DNA of 64,000 nt from Amphiduros pacificus (GCA_949316495.1 OX439004.1:3626501-3690500); one strand, 5' to 3'; counted from the first letter of the stretch, positions 1-12,489 are shown. Numbers and translations are program-made. The notes: generated from the letters alone by a model not told the origin.

Positions 1-3000
1 GAGGTGACATCCTTGTGGTGGCACTACATCCTGGCTATAAGGGAGATGCCACTTTACCCTGAGGTGACATCCTTGTGGTGGCACTACATCCTGGCTATAA
101 GGGAGATGCCACTTTGCCCTGAGGTGACATCCTTGTGGTGGCATTACATCCTGGCTATATGGGAGATGCCACTTTGCCCTGAGGTGACATCCTTGTGGTG
201 GCATTACATCCTGGCTATATGGGAGATGCCACTTTGTCCTGAGGTGACATCCTTGTGGTGGCACTACATCCTGGCTATAAGGGAGATGCCACTTTACCCT
301 GAGGTGACATCCTTGTGGTGGCATTACATCCTGGCTATAAGGGAGATGCCACTTTGCCCTGAGGTGACATCCTTGTGGTGGCATTACATCCTGGCTATAA
401 GGGAGATGCCACTTTACCCTGAGGTGACATCCTTGTGGTGGCACTACATCCTGGCTATAAGGGAGATGCCACTTTGCCCTGAGGTGACATCCTTGTGGTG
501 GCATTACATCCTGGCTATATGGGAGATGCCACTTTGTCCTGAGGTGACATCCTTGTGGTGGCATTACATCCTGGCTATAAGGGAGATGCCACTTTGCCCT
601 GAGGTGACATCCTTGTGGTGGCATTACATCCTGGCTATAAGGGAGATGCCACTTTGTCCTGAGGTGACATCCTTGTGGTGGCATTACATCCTGGTTATAT
701 GGGAGATGCCACTTTGTCCTGAGGTGACATCCTTGTGGTGGCACTACATCCTGGCTATAATGGAGATGCCACTTTGCCCTGAGGTGACATCCTTGTGGTG
801 GCATTACATCCTGGCTATAATGGAGATGCCACTTTGCCCTGAGGTGACATCCTTGTGGTGGCATTACATACTGGCTATAAGGGAGATGCCACTTTACCCT
901 GAGGTGACATCCTTGTGGTGGCACTACATCCTGGCTATAAGGGAGATGCCACTTTGCCCTGAGGTGACATCCTTGTGGTGGCATTACATCCTGGCTATAT
1001 GGGAGATGCCACTTTGCCCTGAGGTGACATCCTTGTGGTGGCATTACATCCTGGCTATAAGGGAGATGCCACTTTGCCCTGAGGTGACATCCTTGTGGTG
1101 GCATTACATCCTGGCTATAAGGGAGATGCCACTTTGTCCTGAGGTGACATCCTTGTGGTGGCATTACATCCTGGTTATATGGGAGATGCCACTTTGTCCT
1201 GAGGTGACATCCTTGTGGTGGCACTACATCCTGGTTATATGGGAGATGCCACTTTGTCCTGAGGTGACATCCTTGTGGTGGCACTACATCCTGGCTATAA
1301 TGGAGATGCCACTTTGCCCTGCGGTGACATCCTTGTGGTGGCATTACATCCTGGCTATAAGGGAGATGCCACTTTGTCCTGAGGTGACATCCTTGTGGTG
1401 GCATTACATCCTGGCTATAATGGAGATGCCACTTTGCCCTGAGGTGACATCCTTGTGGTGGCATTACATCCTGGCTATATGGGAGATGCCACTTTGTCCT
1501 GAGCTGACATCCTTGTGGTGGCATTACATCCTGGCTATATGGGAGATGCCACTTTGCCCTGAGGTGACATCCTTGTGGTGGCATTACATCCTGGCTATAA
1601 GGGAGATGCCACTTTACCCTGAGGTGACATCCTTGTGGTGGCATTACATCCTGGCTATAAGGGAGATGCCACTTTGCCCTGAGGTGACATCCTTGTGGTG
1701 GCATTACATCCTGGCTATAAGGGAGATGCCACTTTGTCCTGAGGTGACATCCTTGTGGTGGCACTACATCCTGGCTATAAGGGAGATGCCACTTTGCCCT
1801 GAGGTGACATCCTTGTGGTGGCATTACATCCTGGTTATAAGGGAGATGCCACTTTACTCTGAGGTGACATCCTTGTGGTGGCATTACATCCTGGCTATAA
1901 TGGAGATGCCACTTTGCCCTGAGGTGACATCCTTGTGGTGGCATTACATCCTGGCTATATGGGAGATGCCACTTTGTCCTGAGGTGACATCCTTGTGGTG
2001 GCACTACATCCTGGCTATAAGGGAGATGCCACTTTGCCCTGAGGTGACATCCTTGTGGTGGCATTACATCCTGGCTATAAGGGAGATGCCACTTTGCCCT
2101 GAGGTGACATCCTTGTGGTGGCATTACATCCTGGCTATATGGGAGATGCCACTTTGTCCTGAGGTGACATCCTTGTGGTGGCATTACATCCTGGCTATAA
2201 GGGAGATGCCACTTTGCCCTGAGGTGACATCCTTGTGGTGGCATTACATCCTGGCTATAAGGGAGATGCCACTTTGTCCTGAGGTGACATCCTTGTGGTG
2301 GCATTACATCCTGGCTATAATGGAGATGCCACTTTGCCCTGAGGTGACATCCTTGTGGTGGCATTACATCCTGGCTATATGGGAGATGCCACTTTGTCCT
2401 GAGGTGACATCCTTGTGGTGGCATTACATCCTGGCTATAAGGGAGATGCCACTTTGCCCTGAGGTGACATCCTTGTGGTGGCATTACATCCTGGCTATAA
2501 TGGAGATGCCACTTTGCCCTGAGGTGACATCCTTGTGGTGGCATTACATCCTGGCTATATGGGAGATGCCACTTTGTCCTGAGGTGACATCCTTGTGGTG
2601 GCATTACATCCTGGCTATAAGGGAGATGCCACTTTGCCCTGAGGTGACATCCTTGTGGTGGCATTACATCCTGGCTATAATGGAGATGCCACTTTGCCCT
2701 GAGGTGACATCCTTGTGGTGGCATTACATCCTGGCTATAAGGGAGATGCCACTTTGCCCTGAGGTGACATCCTTGTGGTGGCATTACATCCTGGCTATAA
2801 GTGAGATGCCACTTTGCCCTGAGGTGACATCCTTGTGGTGGCATTACATCCTGGCTATAAGGGAGATGTCACTTTGCCCTGAGGTGACATCCTTGTGGTG
2901 GCATTACATCCTGGCTATAAGGGAGATGCCACTTTGCCCTGAGGTGACATCCTTGTGGTGGCATTACATCCTGGCTATATGGGAGATGCCACTTTACCCT

Positions 3001-3216
3001 GAGGTGACATCCTTGTGGTGGCACTACATCCTGGCTATAAGGGAGATGTCACTTTGCCCTGAGGTGACATCCTTGTGGTGGCACTACATCCTGGCTATAA
3101 GTGAGATGCCACTTTACTCTGAGGTGACATCCTTGTGGTGGCATTACATCCTGGCTATAAGGGAGATGCCACTTTACTCTGAGGTGACATCCTTGTGGTG
3201 GCATTACATCCTGGCA
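1..3216 (+). repeat. 60-bp minisatellite array, about 53.6 copies, one frame open throughout
   Basis: Head-to-tail 60-bp units begin at base 1 (the array continues out of the window) and stop in a last partial unit near 3216. Copies are about 95% alike and vary at a handful of sites only: a T/C in the CAC/CAT codon, the AAG/TAT/AAT triplet after CTATA or CTGGCTATA, and TGC/TGT/TAC near the unit end. Because 60 is a multiple of three, the plus frame stays open to a stop at 3286-3288 and reads VTSLWWHYILAIREMPLCPE repeated. Another plus frame carries a TGA in every unit. Variable sites are mostly non-synonymous (R/W/M/S and C/Y), and there is no ATG start or promoter inside the window, so non-coding satellite is more likely than a repeat protein. 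Confidence 0.95.
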
Positions 3217-3288
3217 ATGAGCGACCATCTCTATTCCAGCATATCACATTTAGAAGTGATTGTTGCAGAGACATTATTCTCATCATAA

Positions 3289-4587
3289 GGCAGCAAAATA
3301 AACATTCAAACAAATAAATGTTATTTGTGTACAATTTTGACGATAACTCAAAAATGTAGTGCACAATATGGTACTAAATCAAATTACACCATTGACGTTC
3401 CTCAATTAGATAAATACCCATATATTACTTTATTGCAAAATATTTTTGTATAAAATAAACTTTCATCCTAAATATATTCCACCCCCCAAAAAAGCAGTTT
3501 TTACAGATCTGAATATTTGCTAAAGATAACGTTAAATATGTTATCTAATTTTATGCAATATTTGTGTATGTTAAATTTAAGACATATTTCTATATGTTTA
3601 CACTTCCTTTCATCCATTTGTCATGGCTGGGGGGGGGGGTACTTTCATAATTTTAACCCACGGAGGCAGAGTTATTTTGAAATCCTGATTTTTCATCAAT
3701 GTACTCACAGATTTGAGGTTGTGCCTATTGGATCTCCTCTCCAGCTGGGTAGCCACGCTGTGTCGGCTCTAACGTTGCGAATCCATTTGTCATGGCTGTT
3801 TTTTTGCATATGACTTGTTCAGTCAGAAAGGTAAGAACACAACGAAATTATATTTGAAAGTTACCAGGGCTGAGGGTTGTTGCATCTCTGGTGCCTATGT
3901 TTTTACCTTGCTTTGGTCTCGTGTCAGGGGTGGCACCCACTGACATGCAATGACAGACATTGAAAAAATACCAAATTAAACATTTCAAATGGCCATTGAA
4001 ATACAACTGCAATGCATAAATAAGATATAACCAGAACTCAAAATTCAGAACTCAAAATAATTTCCAGGATGAAACAGATTTAACATTGTGTCAAATGCTT
4101 TCAAATCATTTTTTTTCTTCAATTAAGCCATATGAAGTTTAGCTCAACATTTACTGAATATGAATAATATTCGAACAATTGATATTGCTACTTACTCTCC
4201 ATAGCAGAGCCAGGATTTATACCTAGCTCTGCAATAAATTGACCATAATCAGTGAGTACTGAGAGGTCACGCCTATAACAAGCTTCTTTTATAAGCCAAT
4301 GGGCACCAAGTGAAAAAAATTGTCACATGTAATAACACAGCCAATCAGTATCCTTGTTTTGGTAAGAAAGTGACTACAACAACAGATACATGTGCAAGTA
4401 TATCTCCGTCAACTGGTGTCATTGTTTTGGATGTGTGTGAAGTTTGTTACTTATTCACTTTTCACAGTTCATTATTCAGATTTTTTTCAAAATCAATAGA
4501 TGAGGTTGTCAACATGCTATATTTGCAATATTGTCTTCAAACTTATGCACATATGTGAAACAAGTGGATCAAACAATTATGTTCCCT
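3289..4587. other. Non-coding AT-rich spacer
   Basis: No convincing gene is present. Short frames here lack similarity to anything I recognise. It holds a G-run near 3629-3638 but no ordered repeat. Confidence 0.6.
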
Positions 4588-4591
4588 TTAA

Positions 4592-5536
4592 GGGTATTTA
4601 TGGGTGTTGGTAGTGAGTGCCCCCTAGTGGCAGAGGAGTAAATTACCAGAATACTGTGCTTGATGGGAATTGGCACATTTACGGTGTAAAAATACATTCC
4701 CTAGTAAATTAAAAGCATTCATGACATGAATCAATATTTAAACACTACAATATGTGAATTATAAGGTATGATTACAAGTATATTTCTTTCAAAACAGTAT
4801 TTTGTCCTAATTTTCCTTGATGATAGTTTTCATGAGAAATGAAGAAGACAAGCAAATAAGTTCTGCAGATTACACAACAGGAATAGGCTTGTTTTTAGCT
4901 GTGTTTATTTCATTTCATTGGGAAGAAAATTCACTGTGATCCTAGTTAAACAGATTTTCTCATTTTGATTTGTATAATTTGGAAATAAAAAGGAAGTTTG
5001 GCAATCAGATATGTGAAGGGAGGTGAAAAAAATCATATTTTTGAAATGATCAAGTGTGTACTTTACATCTATTTTTCTCTTAATGTATTTGAAAAATAGA
5101 AAATCTGTTTCACTAGGATCACAGTAAATATTGTTAAGATCACTTTAACAAAGTTGTTGGGAAATCCACTTTATTATGGTCCAACAATCTGCAGAACTTT
5201 TTCCCTTTAACATTTTGACATAAAAAAAGAAATTTTGGAGCAGTGACATATTACTACGCCACTTTTTTTTAGTTAAAAAGATATGAAGCTTTCAATATTA
5301 TCAAAGAAATTCCATTGTGATTTTCAAATAATAAATCAATAATTTTATTACAAAAATGATTACCATAAAATGTCATTTCATGACTTGAAAGTTTTAATGA
5401 AATAGGAACTCTTTTTGACAGTTGAGCATTTTTCCCTTACTTTTTTGAAAACGTTCCATTTTGGCATAAAAAGAAAGTAGTTCCCTCAGAAAATCTGCCA
5501 CCAGAGGACACTCACTACCAACACCCATAAATACCC
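4592..5536. mobile_element. TTAA-flanked foldback element (non-autonomous), about 945 bp
   Basis: Near-perfect 42-bp inverted ends begin GGGTATTTATGGGTGTTGG on the left and finish with its complement at 5536. They are bounded by TTAA at 4588-4591 and 5537-5540. The inversion continues inward: GTGATCCTAGTTAAACAG near 4937 pairs with CTGTTTCACTAGGATCAC near 5106, and TTCTGCAGATT near 4860 pairs with AATCTGCAGAA near 5188. The whole element is therefore an imperfect palindrome. TTAA duplication is the piggyBac target rule, but the ends read GGG...CCC rather than the usual CCC...GGG, so family assignment is tentative. There is no transposase frame. Confidence 0.75.
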
Positions 5537-5699
5537 TTAAGTAAACATAACATGTCAGTCCTGTTTGAAAAAATTTCTTTGTTTTTTCTTGATCTCAGCA
5601 TCGTTTCGCCATTGTTTACGATTTTGCGCAAATATGTGAAAGTGGGTCAGTTTATTCACGGGAGTGACAGCAACAATCTGGAAACTCCACAATGTTGAG

Positions 5700-6140
5700 G
5701 TGCTTCTGACGTCATATGTGAGAGACAGCTACATCAGTGAGATAGCTGTACACGGGAGAGACAGCTGCATAAGTGAGAGATAATCACAACAGCGAGAGAC
5801 AGTAACAGCAGAGAGAGATAGCTGCACAAGTGAGAGACAGCTGCATAAGTGAGAGACAGCTGCATAAGTGAGAGATAGCTGCATATTTAGTAAACAACTG
5901 CATCAGTGAGAGATAGTTGTACAAGGGAGGGACAGCTGCATAGGTGAGATAGCTGCAAAGTGAGAGATAGTTACAACAGTGGGAGATAGCTGCACAAGAG
6001 TGAGATATAGCAGTACAAGATAGAGTGAGATATAGCAGAGACAGCTGCATATGTAGTAGACAGCTGCATCAGTGAGAGATAGTTGTACAAGTGAGAGACA
6101 GCTGCATAAGTGAGAGATAGCTACAACAGAGAGAGGCACT
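5700..6140 (-). repeat. 19-20-bp minisatellite, minus orientation
   Basis: Degenerate copies of a unit like GCTGCATAAGTGAGAGATA run through this stretch. It is the reverse complement of the array at 7772-8712. Confidence 0.9.
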
Positions 6141-6630
6141 CGTATAATTTATAAATGAGGTCACCAGAGGGAAACGGAAATATATTAAAGGGAATTGATC
6201 TCGGAGATATCACTTGCGCTTACTCTGTCCGTGTTTACGGCCAGGCCATTTGATATTTGGAGGATGGAGAAATATAAATATCCTTTTTCCAAAAGGAAAT
6301 TGCATACAAAATTGTTACCCATATGAACATCTGTGTCACTGGTTCGGGATCACTGGTAAGGACATAGAGAAAAAATAGTTTCTCTATGGTAAGGAGGACT
6401 TGGGCTTGTATCGACCACACCTTGTACACTTTTATTGAAGCAAGCGTAACGTGGCTGGAACAGTTCCACTGAAATGAACATTTGGGGCAGTAGCTTGTTG
6501 TTACATTTCTTATATGCTCTGTGTTGAACCACTCCCAGTAACGCATCGAGACAGTTCGAAAACTTTATGATGTTTTCCTGAACATTCAGGGTATGTTTCC
6601 TTTCTTTCCCATATTTGGAGCACTTAACTT
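6141..6630. other. Non-coding spacer with a dispersed direct repeat
   Basis: About 73 bp at 6240-6312 (CATTTGATATTTGG core) recurs in the same orientation at 9280-9353 with roughly 85% identity. No gene is seen. Confidence 0.5.
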
Positions 6631-6680
6631 AAGCTATCTCTCACTCTTGAAGCTATCTCTCACTCGTGAAGCGATCTCTT
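6631..6680 (+). repeat. Short plus-oriented block of the CTATCTCTCACT repeat
   Basis: Two to three copies of GAAGCTATCTCTCACTCKTG, in the same orientation as the array at 7772-8712. The TIR element that starts at 6682 abuts this block. Confidence 0.8.
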
Positions 6681-6681
6681 A

Positions 6682-7329
6682 TGCCTCAGTCACATTTGCA
6701 CCGGGCGCCGGCAGGGAAGTTAGAATCGGCCGACTTCACAGTCTACCGGGCGCCGGGGAGTTCATAAGCAACAATCTGAGAGATGCCGAAGCTGTGGTCA
6801 CATTATTAAAGGGCACCGCATGGCATGAGCAAGACTGAATGGCACAGACGTCTGTAAGATATCCTAAAGACGTCTAGATCATTGACAGACGTCTGAAAGA
6901 CATCCTAAAGACGTCTGTATCATTTGGCAGACGTCTAAAAGACATCCTAAAGACGTCTATGATATATCGCAGGGAGCCCGTAGGATCATCTGACGATGGT
7001 ATGTGAACACATGAAATAAAAATAATCCTATTTTCACCGCACGATGCCACCGGCAGCCCTAAGATAATCTGCCGATGTCCCTGCGGGACACTGCCGAGAC
7101 CCTGCCGTGTACTTTAAGATGATATTTGCTGATAAGACATCGGGGAAACGCCGGCAACTTTTATGTTCCAGATAAAAGTTCCCGATGACCCGCCCGACGT
7201 CTTAAAGATGTCCAATTGTGGCCGATGATCTCCCGGTGCCCGCACAGCAATCTGAACTGCCGGCCGATTGTGTAAAAGATACTCATCGGCCGGGCATCTT
7301 TGCTGAAATCGGCGCAAATGTGACTGAGG
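6682..7329. mobile_element. Non-autonomous TIR DNA transposon, about 650 bp, TTA flanks
   Basis: The left end TGCCTCAGTCACATTTGC and the right end GCAAATGTGACTGAGGCA form an 18-bp perfect inverted repeat. TTA lies directly outside both ends (CTCTTA|TGCC and GGCA|TTAGC), which fits the 3-bp TWA target duplication of PIF/Harbinger elements. Inside is a GC-richer body with a cluster of the 10-bp palindrome CAGACGTCTG at 6845-6960. No transposase frame is present. Superfamily is inferred only from the flank. Confidence 0.72.
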
Positions 7330-7332
7330 CAT

Positions 7333-7599
7333 TAGCTGTGGTCACATTATTAAAGGGCACCGCACGGCATGTGCAAAACTGAATAGCACAGACGTCTGTA
7401 GGATATCTTTCGGACGTCTGTTTCATGACACAGACGTCTGCAGGATGTCTTTAAGACGTCTGGGTAGGCTTAAAAAAATATTTAATCCTATTTTCACCAC
7501 ACGATGCCACCGGCAGCCCAAAGATAATCTGCCGATGTCCCTGCGGGACACTGCTGGGACCCTGCCGTGTACTTTAAGATGATATTTGCTGATAAGACA
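7333..7599. mobile_element. Partial second copy of the same TIR element
   Basis: From GCTGTGGTCACATTATTAA the sequence repeats the interior of the 6682-7329 element (matching 6790-6990 and 7040-7137), including the ACGTCT palindrome cluster. It breaks off at GATAAGACA, where a trinucleotide tract begins. Both TIRs are missing. Confidence 0.8.
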
Positions 7600-7647
7600 G
7601 CATCATCAGCATCATCAGCATCATCAGCATCATCAGCATCATCATCA

Positions 7648-7706
<59 letters not shown>

Positions 7707-7707
7707 G
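7599..7707 (+). repeat. Compound (CATCATCAG)n-(ATT)n microsatellite
   Basis: Copies of ATCATCAGC pass into ATC and then about 20 ATT units. The minus strand translates as poly-Asp and poly-Asn, which is a shadow and not a gene. Confidence 0.95.
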
Positions 7708-7771
7708 TAATATGTGACATGTATCATGATTGTACCTTAAGATCTGACACACATTATCAATGATGATAATC

Positions 7772-8712
7772 TCCGCTTATGCAGCTATCTCTCACGTATG
7801 CAATTATCTCTCACGTATGCAATTATCTCTCACTTATTTAATTATCTCTCACTTATGTAATCATCTCTCACTATTATAGCTATCTCTCACTATTGTAACT
7901 ATTTCTCACTCATGCAGCTATCTCTCACTATTGTAGCTATCTCTCACTTATGCAGCTATCTCTCACTATTGTAGCTATCTCTCACTTATGCAGCTATCTC
8001 TCACTTATGGAGCTATCTCTCACTTATGCAGCTATCTCTCACTTATGCAGCTATCTCTCACTTATGCAGCTATCTCTCACTTATGCAGCTATCTCTCACT
8101 TATGCAACTATCTCTCATTTATGCTTTTTTCTCACCATTGTTGTCTCTGATTGTTGTAGCTATCTTTCACTTAAGCAGCTGTCTCTCAGTGTTGTAACTA
8201 TCTCTCACTTGTGCAGCTATCTCTAACTTGTGCATCTCTCAGCTATATCACATCTCACTTGTGCAGTTATTTCTCACTTGTGCAGCTATATATCAGCTAT
8301 CTCACACTTGTGCAGCTATATATCAGCTATCTCACTTGTGCAGCTATATATCAGCTATCTCACTTGTGCAGCTATATATCAGCTATCTCACACTTGTGCA
8401 GCTATATATCAGCTATCTCACTTGTGCAGCTATATATCAGCTATCTCACTTGTGCAGCTATATATCAGCTATCTCACTTGTGCAGCTATATATCAGCTAT
8501 CTCACACTTGTGCAGCTATCTCACACTTGTGCAGCTATCTCACACTTGTGCAGCTATCTCACACTTGTGCAGCTATCTCACACTTGTGCAGCTATCTCAC
8601 ACTTGTGCAGCTATCTCTCACTTGTGCAGCTATCTCTCACTTGTGCATCTCTCAGCTATATCACATCTCACTTGTGCAGCTGTCTCTAACTTGTGCAGCT
8701 ATCTCTATCAAT
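7772..8712 (+). repeat. 19-bp minisatellite with a 28-bp higher-order block
   Basis: Units resemble GCAGCTATCTCTCACTTAT. Between about 8280 and 8510 the unit changes to a 28-bp form that adds ATATATCAGCTATCTC, then returns to a 19-bp form with CACACTTGT. All three plus frames stay open for long stretches only because stops are absent from the unit. Confidence 0.95.
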
Positions 8713-10617
8713 TACTTGAGATATTTCATATCTCCAGTATCTCGAGTAATTCTCACAACAAATAAGCGAGTACTACTTATTCATGATATGCATATTGTAT
8801 AACCCATACCATAAACTTGCAAAATAAAACTAAAGTGGAGAATGGTCTTGCATCAACATTTTCCACCACAGGGTGATGTGATGAACCAAATGACACGCTC
8901 TTATCATAGGCGAGATTTAGTGCAGGCAATACCAAACACAGCAACGTTTTTTTTTCAAATCTCGCCACATCTCCTTTTTTTCACGCTCATGTTTTTTTTT
9001 GTATGCAATAATAAATATATGTAATAATATAGATTATATTATAACAAATTGCAATCGTGATCAGAGACGTTCATGTACGTCAGAGATTTCTGTGTACATG
9101 TCATTCTGTGATGCATTCGATTCACACATAGTGAGTTTGGGATGCCGTGGCGCTCCAAACTGTGCACACTTCCCTCTTTCAGCAGTTCACAAATCCAGTC
9201 AGAAACAAAGATCACCTACATCACATTAGATTTTCATAATCAAACGCATCATCAGCAGACGACATTTGGCGAGATTGATGGTCAGGACATTTGATATTTG
9301 GGGGATGGAGACACATAAATATCATTTTCAAAAAGGAAATTGCACACAAGACTTTCTTGTTATATTTGTGTTTTGTCCATTCGCCATCACGCCCAAAATG
9401 TTACATTAATGTAAATTCACATTGATTTGGTTGTAATGCACATTGCATCTTTTTTAAAAACTGAAGTGGAGACTGGTCAACAAATAGGTTAACAAATTCC
9501 AGATTAATTCAGGTTAACAAATTCTAGACACAGTGGGAAAACTGTCTATACACCTCAACCTAATGTACTTAATGGGTGTGGCATTGTGACTGGCACAGTC
9601 CTAAATTACCAAATCACTCGACTTTGACATACTGGTCCTATATTACAGGTGGTATCACAAATACAGGAACATTAATAAGAACGCCAGTCATGCAATAACT
9701 GAGGGGTGGCCTAATAACAGAGTGGCTATATAACACTGTGGGAACTGTACTGAACCAAATCTAAACTAAAGGCCAAAGCATATCTCACCCAGGTAACAGG
9801 GATTAACATTTTTTGACTGCATTATTTATTCTATATATTCAGCAATATCCAAAGTTGCCGGCGTTTCCCGGATGTCTTATCAGCACATATCATCCTAAAC
9901 TACACGGCAGGGTCCCGTTACCGGCGTTAGTGTCCCGTTAGTGTCCCATAGGTAGTCATGGTATCAACTCCCTAAACAACAAGCCCTTTCAAAGAGATTT
10001 TTCCTGTTATCTTTTATTTGTATTTTACACATTTTTGAGCAGCTTAGGGGCAGTTTTTAGGTCGTGGAGTACTTCAGTAAAAAAAAATCAGCTTTTTAAA
10101 TTTCCTGACTTCTTCATAACAATTCACTGTTTTTTTTCTGAATCATGAAGGGACACTTGTTAAAAGTGCACTACAAAGTTACCTTAAATATTTCTGAAGA
10201 TGACTGCATTGCCAGTGTAACATTTAATGTTTTATATTGCTTGAAACATCCAGCAGAATAAATATGAAACATCGACTGGAAACTTCTCAACGTTTGAAAT
10301 TATGAAAACATCACCAGATAAAACACCCCTAAAGCAGTGAAAAACCACAATACACAAAAAGTGGAGGGTGAAATGTAGTCTTTACATTGGCAGCCATTTC
10401 AATTCTGAAGAAGCTGAAATTCTTGTCCATTTTAAAGTGTGATAACTGACTTAAAACAGAATAAAATGATTGTTTTACAACTGGATATTGAAGAAAACAG
10501 ATTATACTTTGCAAACAGCCAGGCCATGTAATCAGTGAGTACACAATTACGACACCTGCAGTGTGTGTTTACCGGGCTGTGCTGGGGCAGATGAAATTTG
10601 ATAAACTCTCTCTAGCC
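8713..10617. other. Gene-free stretch with a fragment of the TIR element
   Basis: No supportable coding region. About 9850-9960 carries, in inverse orientation, a piece of the 6682-7329 element (GTTGCCGGCGTTTCCCGG followed by the TCTTATCAGC segment). The rest is AT-rich with no structure I can name. Confidence 0.55.
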
Positions 10618-10700
10618 GTGAAATGGCTGCTTGACCCAAAATAAACAAAAGGCAAATTCGAACCCACGACCTTTGGATCACTACGGCACGTATAAGGTGT
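10618..10700 (-). mobile_element. tRNA-like SINE head fragment
   Basis: On the minus strand the segment reads CGTAGTGATCCAAAGGTCGT then GGGTTCGAA, which matches the B-box region of the SINE at 33457-33765. It is truncated, and the (AAT)n tract follows closely. Confidence 0.5.
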
Positions 10701-10706
10701 ATTGTG

Positions 10707-10947
<241 letters not shown>

Positions 10948-11337
10948 TTATAGCGCTAAACCAAGCAGGCGTGAGAGCCTAAGACTAAATGTAGTAATGA
11001 AGTATTATGATATATTTAGATCTACGTCAGCCTACATCATATTCTTTTCTGGAATATAAGTTAATTATCACAAATCAGCTGCATTGCCAAGCATATCTAT
11101 GGAATACAAACTAAGCATGCTTCAGACTTAAGTTGTGGTCTGAGCATGCGTCAGCAAAATATTGAAGCTCAATTGGTCAGTCATTTCATTCTTGCTTATA
11201 AAGAATAATTATTTATTTTGTAAACCTGTTGCCGTGCTGTATATATCTTAATGATTTAATGAAGTATTTTATAATCATATTGACAAGTTCTAAATATGTG
11301 CACCACAAAAACATTCTCATTTTTTTTTCTCTTTCAG
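10948..11337. other. 5' flank or 5'-UTR intron of the GT31 gene
   Basis: No coding potential. It ends in a pyrimidine-rich tract and CTTTCAG at 11331-11337, a strong 3' splice site eight bases before the GT31 start codon. Confidence 0.5.
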
Positions 11338-11345
11338 GTGCAAAT

Positions 11346-12461
11346 ATGACGGAATTGTCTAAAGTAATATTGACTGGATTCATACTCTGGACATATGTTT
11401 GCATAAAATTGCAATTACTTGAGACGCGCCTCATAGGAGACCGTGGACATATTATGTACAGGATATCGGACATTGCTAGGCAGAGTAGTATTAGCAATAT
11501 CTCAAAAGATATACCATATGAATATGAAAGCAGTCATGAAATAAATGGTATTCCAGATACTGATATAGCAATAAGACAAATAGGAACACTAAACATTACA
11601 TTTGTGTATAATAATAGAAATCCTGAAATATTAAAAACATTAACATTTATGAAGCAATTGGGATATCATGGGCCAATCCATAAGGATATCAAATCCGGGA
11701 AGGCCAAGAAAAGCATTGGTTATATCATACCAAATAATGCATGCAAATACAAACCAAGTGGGGTTCTTCTGGTTGTAGTTGTGTCCTCTAAAGCTGATAA
11801 TTTCGAAAAAAGGTCAAAAATGAGACTGAAATATCTCAATGAATACCCATCGCAAACGCATCCATATGTTCGATATGTGTTTCTTCTTGGTATGGATTAT
11901 AAAGTGCAAAAAGAAATTAAAAATGAGAGTGAACAATATGGAGATATTCTACAAGGAGACTTTGCTGAAGCATACAGTAATTTGGTGTTTAAAAATATAA
12001 TGGGTATTCAATGGTACAGTACCCATTGCAATAAATCCAAATATTACATGAAAATTGATGATGATGTTGTTCTTCATCTTGACAATGTTTTGAAACTGCT
12101 ACCAGGACTGGCAAAGTATCATGAACCAAAGATGATGGGATGGTGCATGAATGATGATGTTCCAGGAAGAAAAGGTCCTTATTCTGTATCTAAAACACTG
12201 TACCCATTAGATACATGGCCATCCTATTGCAGAGGTCTTGGATACATTATAACAGGAAATATTACCTCAGAACTTGTGAAAGATATGTGGGAATGCCCTT
12301 ACGAGCCCATGGATGATGTTTTTGTTGGAATGGCAATGCTATTCAATACACACTATATAAAAATATTACACTTGCCAGAATTGTTTTCATTTTCTAACAC
12401 TGCCAATGACATGGCCATGGTGTCTTTGACAACTGATCACTTATGTTATGTGTGTGATTAG
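11346..12461 (+). CDS. GT31-type beta-1,3-galactosyl/N-acetylglucosaminyltransferase-like protein
   Basis: A 371-residue type II Golgi-type glycosyltransferase predicted to transfer galactose or GlcNAc in beta-1,3 linkage; donor and acceptor cannot be told from sequence. Residues 6-23 form a single hydrophobic signal-anchor. GT31 landmarks follow in order: SSKADNFEKRSKMR at 147-160 (the family's S..NF..R..IR block), FLLG at 179-182, YGDILQGDFAEAYSNL at 198-213, the metal-binding DDD at 238-240 (YYMKIDDDVV), WPSYCRGLGYIITG at 291-304, and MDDVFVGMAM at 322-331. Sequons occur at N51, N83, N193, N229 and N305. The start is the ATG at 11346, placed just after a 3' splice site; the open frame upstream has no ATG. 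All coding lies in one exon. Length is normal for the family, so it looks intact. Family confident, subfamily not. Confidence 0.9.
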   Translation: MTELSKVILTGFILWTYVCIKLQLLETRLIGDRGHIMYRISDIARQSSISNISKDIPYEYESSHEINGIPDTDIAIRQIGTLNITFVYNNRNPEILKTLTFMKQLGYHGPIHKDIKSGKAKKSIGYIIPNNACKYKPSGVLLVVVVSSKADNFEKRSKMRLKYLNEYPSQTHPYVRYVFLLGMDYKVQKEIKNESEQYGDILQGDFAEAYSNLVFKNIMGIQWYSTHCNKSKYYMKIDDDVVLHLDNVLKLLPGLAKYHEPKMMGWCMNDDVPGRKGPYSVSKTLYPLDTWPSYCRGLGYIITGNITSELVKDMWECPYEPMDDVFVGMAMLFNTHYIKILHLPELFSFSNTANDMAMVSLTTDHLCYVCD

Positions 12462-12489
12462 AAATGATTTATGATTAAAAGATATTTAA

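Noticed and set aside
1-3216. CRISPR-like array
   Set aside because: Units are contiguous with no spacers, and the context is eukaryotic.
7950-8802. Overlapping frames rich in HLCSYLSL
   Set aside because: Three frames are open at once across a 19/28-bp satellite; this is repeat composition, not coding.
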